Shown here: positions 14,912-22,190 of the stretch, one piece after another
How positions within the stretch are numbered: position 1 is the stretch's first letter
How the letters are laid out: each line of letters begins with the position of its first letter
Assembly: GCF_036346105.1 (NCBI RefSeq)
Contig: NZ_CP107811.1
Coordinates: 2,610,501-2,674,500 of the forward strand
DNA from: Streptomyces sp. NBC_00539
Lineage (GTDB): Bacteria; Actinomycetota; Actinomycetes; Streptomycetales; Streptomycetaceae
Length of the DNA: 64,000 bases
Direction of reading: 5' to 3'
Program-made: the position numbers and the translations under genes
Notes under the pieces: model-generated
Database searches by the model: none
Told to the model about the DNA's origin: nothing
Seen by the model: the letters and a program-made list of their open reading frames with translations, nothing else

Positions 14912-16009
14912 CTAAGCGCCGAGCCGCTTGACCGCGGCCGCGACCCGTTCGTCGGTGGCGGTGAAGGCGACGCGGACGAAGTTCGCCCCCGCCTCGCCGT
15001 AGAAGTCGCCCGGTGCGACCAGGACGCCCCGCTCGGCGAGGTACGCCACCGTCTGCCAGCAGGGCTCGTCGCGGGTCGCCCACAGGTACAGGCTGGCCTC
15101 GCTGTGCTCGATGCGGAAGCCGTGGGCCTCCAGTGCCCCGCGCAGCGCCTCGCGGCGGGCCGCGTAACGGCCGCGCTGCTCCTGCACGTGCGCGTCGTCG
15201 CCCAGGGCGGCGACGACGGCGGCCTGGACCGGCGCGGGGGTCATCATTCCGCCGTGCTTGCGGATCTCCAGCAGCTCGCCGAGCACGTCCGCGTCACCGG
15301 CGATGAAGGCCGCGCGGTAGCCCGCCAGGTTGGACCGCTTGGACAGCGAGTGGACGGCGACGATGCCCTCGTAGGAGCCGCCGCACACCTCGTCGTGCAG
15401 GACGGAGACGGGCTCGGCCTCCCAGCCCAGCTCCAGGTAGCACTCGTCGCTGAAGACGAGGATCCCGTGCGCGCGCGCCCAGGCCACGATCCGGATCAGC
15501 TCTTCCTTCGGAAGGACCCGGCCGGTGGGGTTGGAGGGGGAGTTGAGCCACAGCAGCTTCACGCCCGCCGGGTCGAGCTCGGTCGGGTCGTCGTAGACCA
15601 CCGGCTCCGCTCCGCACAGCCGGGCGCCGACCTCGTAGGTCGGGTAGGCGAGGCGGGGGTAGGCGACCTTGTCCCCGGCGCCCAGCCCCAGCTGGGTCGG
15701 CAGCCACGCCACCAGCTCCTTGGAGCCGACCACCGGCAGGACGTTGCGGTGGCCGACGGCGCTCGCGCCGAGGCGCCCGCGCAGCCAGCCCGTGATCGCG
15801 TCGCGCAGCGCGACCGTCCCCCACACCGTCGGGTAGCCCGGGGAGTCGGCGGCGCCGACGAGCGCGCCGCGGATCAGCTCCGGCACCGGGTCGACCGGGG
15901 TGCCGACCGACAGGTCGACGATGCCGTCCGCGTGGGCGGCCGCCGTCGCCTTGTACGGCTCCAGCTTGTCCCAGGGGAAGGCGGGAAGGCGGGCGGAAAC
16001 TGCGGCCAC
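14912..16009 (-). CDS. dapC: Succinyldiaminopimelate transaminase
   Basis: The GTG at 16009 gives 365 residues beginning VAAVSARLPAFPWDKLEPYK, which is the family N-terminus. Fold-type I aminotransferase features include the SPSNPTGRVLP loop, FSDECYLELGW, and the PLP lysine in VHSLSKRSNLAGYR. It matches the actinobacterial DapC subfamily. It converts N-succinyl-2-amino-6-ketopimelate to the diamine using glutamate, the step before DapE. Adjacency to the ferredoxin gene is conserved in M. tuberculosis (Rv1178/Rv1177, from memory). The leader upstream of the start consists of repeated GCTCTCT and CTGCCTG words. Confidence 0.93.
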   Translation of the reverse strand: MAAVSARLPAFPWDKLEPYKATAAAHADGIVDLSVGTPVDPVPELIRGALVGAADSPGYPTVWGTVALRDAITGWLRGRLGASAVGHRNVLPVVGSKELVAWLPTQLGLGAGDKVAYPRLAYPTYEVGARLCGAEPVVYDDPTELDPAGVKLLWLNSPSNPTGRVLPKEELIRIVAWARAHGILVFSDECYLELGWEAEPVSVLHDEVCGGSYEGIVAVHSLSKRSNLAGYRAAFIAGDADVLGELLEIRKHGGMMTPAPVQAAVVAALGDDAHVQEQRGRYAARREALRGALEAHGFRIEHSEASLYLWATRDEPCWQTVAYLAERGVLVAPGDFYGEAGANFVRVAFTATDERVAAAVKRLGA

Positions 16010-16179
16010 GGTGCTCTCTGCTCTCTGCTCGCTACTTGTCCTGCTGCCTGCTGCCCACTGCCTGCCTGCCGTGGGCCCGCGCCAGTGGTCCGCGTACGGA
16101 CCGCGGCGCGCAAACGGCTCGGTCCCGCGCGGCACGGGGCCGTACGGGACCGAAGCTCACCGCGCCGGGGCGACGGCCG

Positions 16180-16506
16180 TCAGTGGCCCTCGCCCATCGG
16201 CGGCAGCGCTGCGATGAAGGGGTGGTCCCGCTCGATCAGGCCGAGCTTGGAGGCGCCACCGGGCGAACCGAGCTCGTCGAAGAACTCGACGTTCGCCTTG
16301 TAGTAGTCCTTCCACTCCTCCGGGGTGTCGTCCTCGTAGAAGATGGCCTCGACCGGGCAGACCGGCTCACAGGCACCACAGTCGACGCATTCGTCCGGGT
16401 GGATGTACAAGGACCGCTGGCCCTCGTAGATGCAGTCGACGGGGCACTCTTCGATGCATGCCTTGTCCTTGACGTCGACACAAGGCTCCGCGATGACGTA
16501 GGTCAC
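16180..16506 (-). CDS. fdxA: 7Fe-8S ferredoxin
   Basis: The protein has 108 residues and a GTG start with AGGAGG 9 nt upstream. The N-terminal clusters are set by EPCVDVKDKACIEECPVDCI and DECVDCGACEPVCPVEAIFY, the spacing of [3Fe-4S]/[4Fe-4S] ferredoxins. An approximately 50-residue helical tail (EEWKDYYKANVEFFDELG) is typical of the Azotobacter FdI/FdxC group. It is a cytosolic low-potential electron carrier; partners cannot be read from context. Confidence 0.95.
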   Translation of the reverse strand: MTYVIAEPCVDVKDKACIEECPVDCIYEGQRSLYIHPDECVDCGACEPVCPVEAIFYEDDTPEEWKDYYKANVEFFDELGSPGGASKLGLIERDHPFIAALPPMGEGH

Positions 16507-16623
16507 GCTCTCGTTCCTCCTCGGTAGGGCTTTCCATATCGCGCGGGAGCGCGGCGTCGTCGATGCCCACGCCTAGTATCTCCGTTCCCGGGCACGATCC
16601 GAACAGGAGGGGCGGACAGAGCT

Positions 16624-17607
16624 GTGGAAATCACTGCCGGTGGACTGCTGGAGATTCGTATTACCCCGGCTGACGTGGGTAAACGGGTTTCTGTGCGACG
16701 GGTGGAGGCGGACCGGAGCGGTCCCCCCTCGTTCATGGACGCGGTCGGGGTTCTCACATCCTGGACCGGGGGTGTGCTCACGATCACACGCAAGGACGGG
16801 CGGTCCGTCCACATCGCGGAATCGACGCTGGTAGCAGGCAAGATCGTCCCTCCGGCGCCCGCCCGGCGCAAGGGGCCTAGAGCGTCTTTCGAGGAGCTGG
16901 CCCGGGTCACCGCGCGGGCCTGGCAGCCCCTGGAGAGCGAGCCGCTGGGCGAGTGGACCTTGCGGGCGGCCGCCGGATTCACCCGGCGGGCCAACTCGGT
17001 GCTGGCACTGGGCGAGCCGGGGACACCGCTGGACGAAGCACTCGCGCGAGTGACCTCCTGGTACGCGCGACGCCGCCTTCCGGCGTACATACAGGCCGCG
17101 ACCGGCGCGCTCGGCACCCAGGAGCGGCTGTGCGCCGAGCTGGAGCGGCGGGGCTGGGTGAACGAGGTCTCGGCGGAGGTCCGCACCGCGGCGTTGGCCC
17201 CGATCGGGGACGTGGAGGCGGCCGCGGCGTCCCGGGTGCGGCTGACCCGCGCGCCCGACGAGGAATGGCTCGGGCGGTACGGGCGGGTCAAGGACCCCGA
17301 GGTGGCCCGGAAGGTGCTGGTCGCGGGGCCCTCGGTGTGGTTCGCGACGCTACCCGGACAGGCGATCGGACGCATGGTGGTGGACGGCCGCTGGGCCGGG
17401 TTCGCGGCGGTCGAGGTCGATCCCGGTCAGCGGCGCGGGGGCCTCGCGACGGCGGTGATGACGGCGCTGGCCCGGCGGGCGCTGGAGGAGGGCGCCTCGG
17501 CGGCGTGGCTCCAAGTGGAGGCTGACAACGTGGGGGCGCGGGCCCTGTACGACGGGATGGGCTTCGCGACGCACCACGCCTACCACCACTTCCGGGCGGC
17601 GGCGTGA
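16624..17607 (+). CDS. GNAT family N-acetyltransferase
   Basis: The GTG start follows AGGAGGGG by about 10 nt; 327 residues. Residues 1-80 form a small beta-rich domain (VGKRVSVRRVEADRSGPPSF), then a region that looks like a decayed GNAT repeat. The C-terminal catalytic GNAT domain (about 195-325) has the acetyl-CoA loop VDPGQRRGGLATAVMTALAR and NVGARALYDGMGF. The substrate is unknown. It is divergent from fdxA and overlaps the next gene by 4 nt. Confidence 0.88.
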   Translation: MEITAGGLLEIRITPADVGKRVSVRRVEADRSGPPSFMDAVGVLTSWTGGVLTITRKDGRSVHIAESTLVAGKIVPPAPARRKGPRASFEELARVTARAWQPLESEPLGEWTLRAAAGFTRRANSVLALGEPGTPLDEALARVTSWYARRRLPAYIQAATGALGTQERLCAELERRGWVNEVSAEVRTAALAPIGDVEAAAASRVRLTRAPDEEWLGRYGRVKDPEVARKVLVAGPSVWFATLPGQAIGRMVVDGRWAGFAAVEVDPGQRRGGLATAVMTALARRALEEGASAAWLQVEADNVGARALYDGMGFATHHAYHHFRAAA

Positions 17608-18395
17608 GCGCCGAGGGACGGGCCCGGTTCGCGGCGGAGGCCCGCTCGGAGCGGCCGGACCTGGCGCTGTTGTGCCTGCTGCTGGCGACCGAGGCGGACC
17701 CGGAGCTGGACGAACGGGCCATGGACCGGGCGCAGATCGAGCTGGACCGGCTCGCGGGGATGCTGCCGTACGGGCTGCGCGGCGGGGCGGCGTGGGCGTC
17801 TGCGGTGACGGAACTGCTGGGCGGCCGGCTCGGTTTCCACGGGACTCCGGCGGACTACGACCGGCTGTCGTCCTCGCTGCTCCACGAGGTGCTGCTGCGC
17901 CGCCGGGGCCTGCCGATCCTGCTGTCGGTCGTATGGCTGGAGGTGGCGCGGCGCGCGGGTGCGCCGGTGTACGGGCTGGGGCTGCCGGGCCACTTCGTGG
18001 TGGGTTTCGGGGACCCGGAGGAGGGGGTCGTGGTGGACCCCTTCGCGGGCGGCGCCTCGCTCGGGGTGGGTCCGGCGGAGCCGGCGGGCGGACCGCGGAC
18101 GCCGGCCCGGACGCTGGACATCGTGCTGCGGATCCTGAACAACATCCGGGCATGGGCCGCCACCCGGCCCGAGCAGTCGGGGGTCGCACTGTGGGCGCTG
18201 GACCTGTCGCTGCTCCTGCCCTCGCACCCGGCGTCGCTGCGGTACGAGCGGGCCCGGGTGCTGGTGGAGCGGGGGCAGTTCGTGGCGGGCGCGGCGGAGC
18301 TGGACGCTTACGCGGAGGTGGTCGACGCCGTGGACGCGGCAGCGGCGGCCCGCGTCCGCGCGGAGGCCCTCTCGGCCCGCGCCCTGCTGAACTGA
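17604..18395 (+). CDS. SirB1/transglutaminase-like family protein
   Basis: The protein has 263 residues and a GTG start overlapping the GNAT stop (GTGA). It carries the SirB1 N-terminal domain signature LLHEVLLRRRGLPILLSVVW followed by RRAGAPVYGLGLPGHFVVGF, with the conserved His of the transglutaminase-like fold. The Cys usually seen in true transglutaminases is not evident. A helical TPR-like tail follows (ALWALDLSLLLPSHPASLRY). Coupled translation with the GNAT protein suggests joint function. The biochemical role is unknown. Confidence 0.85.
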   Translation: MSAEGRARFAAEARSERPDLALLCLLLATEADPELDERAMDRAQIELDRLAGMLPYGLRGGAAWASAVTELLGGRLGFHGTPADYDRLSSSLLHEVLLRRRGLPILLSVVWLEVARRAGAPVYGLGLPGHFVVGFGDPEEGVVVDPFAGGASLGVGPAEPAGGPRTPARTLDIVLRILNNIRAWAATRPEQSGVALWALDLSLLLPSHPASLRYERARVLVERGQFVAGAAELDAYAEVVDAVDAAAAARVRAEALSARALLN

Positions 18396-18400
18396 CCTGC

Positions 18401-18453
18401 CGAACGGGCCCGCCGAACCGACCCGCTGAACGGGCCCGCTGGACGGGCCCGCT
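18401..18453. repeat. Imperfect GAACGGGCCCGC repeats after the SirB1-like gene
   Basis: Four units of roughly 13-16 nt, three containing the palindrome CGGGCCCG, lie in the convergent gap. They may double as a terminator array. Confidence 0.65.
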
Positions 18454-18497
18454 CTGCACGGAGCCGCCCGGACCGGCCTTCCGCACCCGCGGGACTG

Positions 18498-19115
18498 CTA
18501 CAGCCAGCCCTTTTCGCGGGCCACGCGGACGGCTTCGGCACGGTTGCGGGCGGCCAGCTTCTGGATCGCCGTCGAGAGGTAGTTGCGGACGGTTCCCTGC
18601 GACAGGTGCAGCCGGGCCGCGAGCTCCGCGTTGGTCGCGCCGAACTCCGCCGCGCGCAGCACCTCCCGCTCGCGGTCGGTCAGCGGGTTCGCCCCCTCGG
18701 CGAGGGCTGCCGCCGCCAACGTCGGGTCGATGACGCGCTCGCCCGTGAGGACCTTGCGCACCGCCTCCGCCAACTGTGCGGCCGGGGCGTCCTTCACGAG
18801 GAACGCCGACGCCCCCGCCTCCATCGCCCCACGAAGGTAGCCGGGGCGGCCGAAGGTGGTCAGGATGACGATCCGCAGGGCCGGCAGGGCGTCCCGCAGG
18901 GCCGCCGCCGCCTCGATGCCCGTCATGCCCGGCATCTCGATGTCGAGCAGCGCCACGTTCACGTCGTGCGCGCGGGCCGCCGCCAACACCTCGTCGCCGC
19001 GGGCGACTTGGGCCAGCACCTCGATGTCCGGCTCCAGGCCGAGCAGCGCGGCGAGGGCCTCACGGACCATGGACTGGTCCTCGGCGAGGAGGATCCGGAT
19101 GGGCCGTGGCGTCAT
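18498..19115 (-). CDS. NarL/DesR-type response regulator
   Basis: The protein has 205 residues. The receiver domain has the acidic pair near residue 12 (LLAEDQSM), phospho-acceptor Asp58 (VALLDIEMPG), the switch Thr (ILTTF) and Lys (FLVKDAP). The C-terminal LuxR helix-turn-helix reads NPLTDREREVLRAAEFGATN then LSQGTVRNYLSTAIQKL. It overlaps its kinase gene by 4 nt. It is last in an ABC-ATPase/permease/kinase/regulator operon, an arrangement known for DesKR/LnrJK systems that control their own exporter. The 13-bp inverted repeat upstream of the operon is its probable target. Confidence 0.93.
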   Translation of the reverse strand: MTPRPIRILLAEDQSMVREALAALLGLEPDIEVLAQVARGDEVLAAARAHDVNVALLDIEMPGMTGIEAAAALRDALPALRIVILTTFGRPGYLRGAMEAGASAFLVKDAPAAQLAEAVRKVLTGERVIDPTLAAAALAEGANPLTDREREVLRAAEFGATNAELAARLHLSQGTVRNYLSTAIQKLAARNRAEAVRVAREKGWL

Positions 19116-20308
19116 GAGTCAGATCCTAGGGGGACGCGGGCCAGCAACCGGAAGCCGGTCCTGCCCACCGGGCCCGCCTCCAGGGTGCCGCCCACCGCCT
19201 CCAGGCGCTCCGTCAGGCCGGTCAGGCCGTTGCCGTGGGTTGCCGCACCGCCCGCCCCGTCGTCGAAGACGGTCAGTTCGACCATCTTGCCGGCGAGGGT
19301 CTGACGGGCGGCGAGGGTGATCGTGCAGCGTTTGGCGCCGCTGTGGCGTACCGCGTTCGTCACCGCCTCGCGCAGCGACCACGCGAGCGCCGATTCGACC
19401 TCCTGCGGGAGGTCCTCCGGGACCTCTTGGGGAAGGTCGGCGAGGACGCCCGCCGCGGTCAGGGCGGTTCGTGCGCCGGCCAGTTCGCCCGGCAGGGTCG
19501 GCCGCCGGTAGCCGCTCACCGCTTCCCGTACGTCGACCAGCGCCTGGCGGCTGACCTGCTCGATGTCCGCCACCTGCTGGGCGGCGAGCTCCGGGCGGTC
19601 CGGAAGCATCCGGCCCGCCAGTTCGCTCTTGAGCGTGATCAGCGACAGCGAGTGCCCGAGCAGGTCGTGCAGGTCCCGGGCCATCCGCAGCCGTTCCTCG
19701 TTGGCCGCGAGCTGCGCCACGGTCGCCCGGGCCTCGCGCAGTTCGATGGTGGTACGGATCATCGCGCGGATGCCGACCATCGCGTAGCCGCCCATCACCG
19801 CCGGGATCAGCAGGCCGGCCAGGTAGGCGTCGCCGCCCGGCACCGCGAGGGCCGTCACCGTCAGCAGCGCGGTCGCGCCCGGCACCGTCCAGCGGGAGAT
19901 TCCCCCCGGCAGCGCGGCGCCGGAGGAGATGGAGACGTAGACGAAGAGGACGAGCCATTCGCGGCCCAGGCTCAGGGACAGGACGGTCGCCTGGGCGGAG
20001 AGGGCCGCGACCGAGATCAGCAGCCAGCGCACCTGGCTTTCCCGGGCGGTGCGGAAGACCAGGGCCAGGTACCAGGAGACGAAGGCCGCGAGGCCCAGGC
20101 CGCCGAGCAGCCGGGCCTGCAGGCTGTGTCCGCCGCTGACCAGATCGGCTACGGGGGCGCTGAGGTAGAACAGCCACAGGCTGATCCACATCGACTTGAC
20201 GATCTTGTGGCGCCGGGTCTCGGGGCGCACGCCCACCCTGGGTCCGTCGCCTCCCCCCGTCATGCTGTCGTTCATGAATCTGGCCGCTCTGGTCACTTGC
20301 GTCGTCAC
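19112..20308 (-). CDS. Membrane sensor histidine kinase (HisKA_3, DesK-like)
   Basis: The GTG at 20308 overlaps the permease stop (GTGA), giving 398 residues; ATGs at 20275 and 20263 are alternatives. The N-terminal half has about five or six helices (IVKSMWISLWLFYLSAPVAD to LIPAVMGGYAMVG). The HisKA_3 dimerisation motif is RMARDLHDLLGHSLSLITLK with the phospho-acceptor His, and the HATPase_c domain has LREAVTNAVRHSGAK and FDDGAGG. It probably senses membrane state or a membrane-active compound and phosphorylates the following regulator. Confidence 0.92.
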   Translation of the reverse strand: MTTQVTRAARFMNDSMTGGGDGPRVGVRPETRRHKIVKSMWISLWLFYLSAPVADLVSGGHSLQARLLGGLGLAAFVSWYLALVFRTARESQVRWLLISVAALSAQATVLSLSLGREWLVLFVYVSISSGAALPGGISRWTVPGATALLTVTALAVPGGDAYLAGLLIPAVMGGYAMVGIRAMIRTTIELREARATVAQLAANEERLRMARDLHDLLGHSLSLITLKSELAGRMLPDRPELAAQQVADIEQVSRQALVDVREAVSGYRRPTLPGELAGARTALTAAGVLADLPQEVPEDLPQEVESALAWSLREAVTNAVRHSGAKRCTITLAARQTLAGKMVELTVFDDGAGGAATHGNGLTGLTERLEAVGGTLEAGPVGRTGFRLLARVPLGSDS

Positions 20309-21057
20309 GCCTTCAACGAGTCCTTCCGGTACAGCCAGGCGGCAGCACCCGTGAACAGTACGAAGTAGACCGCGAGTATCGCCACGTCCTTCATGTGGGG
20401 CGCGCCACCCAGTTCTATCGCCTGTCCGAGGCCGGCGTAGGCGTGGGTCGGCAGCCACTCGCAGATGTTGCGGAGCCACTGCGGGAAGGCCGCGGTGGGC
20501 GTCCACAGGCCGCCGAGGATGGAGAGGCCGAAGTAGAACAGCATGGTGATGGGGCGGACGGTGTCCCCGCTGGCCAAGTAGCCGAGGGCCACGCCGAGGG
20601 CGGCGAAGACGAGGCTGCCGGCCCAGATGGAGCCCGTCAGGGCGAGCCACTGCCAGGCCTCGAACCGTACGCCCTTGACCAGTGCGGCCACCGCGAAGAC
20701 GACGAGGATCGCGGGCAGGGACAGCACACCGGCGCTGGCGGTCTTGGCCAGGACGTAGCCGCGGCCCGGCAGGGAGGTCAGGCGCAGCTGGCGGACCCAG
20801 CCCGCCTCACGCTCCTTGGCTATTCGCTCGCTGTTGCCCATGAGGACGGCGGTCAGGGCGCCGAAGGAGGCCATGGCGACCATGTAGAAGGCGGGCATGG
20901 CCAGGTCCGTGCCCATGACCTTGGTCGTGCCGTTCAGGGTGCCGCCGAGCATCAGGAAGAGCGCGGCCGGATAGAGGACGGTGAAGAACAGGTACTTCTT
21001 GTTGCGCAGGGCGCGGGTGACTTCGAGCTTGACGAGCTTGAGCGTTCCGGTGGTCAT
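20305..21057 (-). CDS. ABC-2 type transporter permease
   Basis: The protein has 250 residues and six predicted helices, among them LFFTVLYPAALFLMLGG, FYMVAMASFGALTAVL and VAILAVYFVLFTGAAAWLYR. It has the ABC2_membrane fold with the RLTSLPGRGYVLAK loop that contacts the ATPase. It overlaps the ATPase gene (ATGA) and the kinase gene. It probably exports a lipid or amphipathic antibiotic-like compound, but the substrate is not identifiable. Confidence 0.9.
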   Translation of the reverse strand: MTTGTLKLVKLEVTRALRNKKYLFFTVLYPAALFLMLGGTLNGTTKVMGTDLAMPAFYMVAMASFGALTAVLMGNSERIAKEREAGWVRQLRLTSLPGRGYVLAKTASAGVLSLPAILVVFAVAALVKGVRFEAWQWLALTGSIWAGSLVFAALGVALGYLASGDTVRPITMLFYFGLSILGGLWTPTAAFPQWLRNICEWLPTHAYAGLGQAIELGGAPHMKDVAILAVYFVLFTGAAAWLYRKDSLKA

Positions 21058-22013
21058 GATGCGTTGGCCTCCTCGGCCTCGGTGAGGGCGATGAAGGCCT
21101 GTTCCAGGCCCAGCCCGGCGACTTCCAGGTTCCGGGGGTAGAGCCCCAGGGCGTAGACCGCGTGTACGGTCGCGTCGGCGTCACGCGACTGGAGCTTCAC
21201 GGTTTCGCCGTGCCGCTCGTAGGAGGTGAGGTGCGGCAGGGCGCGCAGCGCCTGCTCGTCGACCTGGCCGTCCGCGAGGTCGAAGGCGATCCGGCGGGCG
21301 CCGGCCTTGGCCTTGATCTCGGCGGCGGTGCCGTCGGCGAGGAGCCGGCCCTTGCTGAGGACCAGGACGCGGTCGGCTATCGCGTCCGCCTCTTCCAGGT
21401 AGTGCGTGGCGAAGAGGACGGTACGGCCCCGGGCGGCCTGTTCCCGCATGGTGGCCCAGAAGGCCTGGCGGGAGGTGACGTCCATGCCGGTCGTCGGTTC
21501 GTCCAGCACGATCAGCTCGTTGTCCCCGGCGGTGGCGAGCGCGAAGCGCACGCGCTGCTCCTGCCCGCCGGAGAGCTTGTTGACGAGCCGGCCCGCGATG
21601 TCGGAGATCCCGGCGCGGCTGAGCACCTCTTCGACCGGGTACGGGCGGGGGTGGAGCGCACAGGTGAGGGCGACTATCTCGCGGACGGTCACTTCCTCCA
21701 TCAGACCGCCGGTCTGGAGCATGGCCCCGACCCGCCCGGCGGCTATCGCCTCGCGGGGCGAGCTCCCGAAGAGCCGGACCGAACCGGCGTCGGCGGGGCG
21801 CAGACCCAGCAGGAGGTCGAGGGTGGAGGACTTGCCGGCGCCGTTGGGGCCGAGGAGCGCGACGGTCTCGCCCGGGTGGAGGTCGAGGGACAGGCCGTCG
21901 ACCGCACGGACGGCGCCGTAGGCCTTGGTCACGTTCTGGAAGCTCACCACAGGAGCGGTGGTGGCTCCGGGGCCCGGGGCGGCGGCTGTTTGCGTCGCGG
22001 TCGTCGTCTTCAT
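21054..22013 (-). CDS. ABC transporter ATP-binding protein
   Basis: The protein has 319 residues. Walker A is LLGPNGAGKSSTLDLLLGL, the Q-loop follows (MLQTGGLMEEVTVRE), the signature is LSGGQEQRVRFAL, Walker B is LIVLDEPTTGMD and the switch His lies in FATHYLEEAD. The C-terminal extension matches DrrA/LnrL-type drug exporters. It is the first gene of a four-gene operon; its promoter region holds a long inverted repeat. Confidence 0.94.
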   Translation of the reverse strand: MKTTTATQTAAAPGPGATTAPVVSFQNVTKAYGAVRAVDGLSLDLHPGETVALLGPNGAGKSSTLDLLLGLRPADAGSVRLFGSSPREAIAAGRVGAMLQTGGLMEEVTVREIVALTCALHPRPYPVEEVLSRAGISDIAGRLVNKLSGGQEQRVRFALATAGDNELIVLDEPTTGMDVTSRQAFWATMREQAARGRTVLFATHYLEEADAIADRVLVLSKGRLLADGTAAEIKAKAGARRIAFDLADGQVDEQALRALPHLTSYERHGETVKLQSRDADATVHAVYALGLYPRNLEVAGLGLEQAFIALTEAEEANAS

Positions 22014-22065
22014 GGCTCAAGATTCGCCCGCCACGGGGGTTCCGCGTCAGTGTCTCCCGTCGTGA

Positions 22066-22093
22066 CTGCCGCATGACAGTTGTCATGCGGCAG
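22066..22093. promoter_or_regulatory. 13-bp inverted repeat operator upstream of the exporter/two-component operon
   Basis: The perfect arms 22066-22078 and 22081-22093 are separated by 2 nt, with core GCATGACA..TGTCATGC. It is centred about 66 nt before the ATPase start. Symmetric TGACA/TGTCA sites are typical for NarL-family dimers, so autoregulation by the operon's own regulator is likely. Confidence 0.7.
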
Positions 22094-22133
22094 ATGTGAC
22101 GGTGCGCCGGGCCCAAGCCGAAGCCCCCGCCGC

Positions 22134-22151
22134 CCCTCTCGCACGAGAGGG
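22134..22151. terminator. Hairpin downstream of the YoaR-like gene
   Basis: A 7-bp stem CCCTCTC/GAGAGGG with loop GCAC lies about 40 nt past the stop of the minus-strand YoaR-like gene. It is a modest terminator candidate. Confidence 0.45.
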
Positions 22152-22190
22152 ATGACAGGGGCTCTGACCTGCGGTTCCAGCAGCCTGTGA

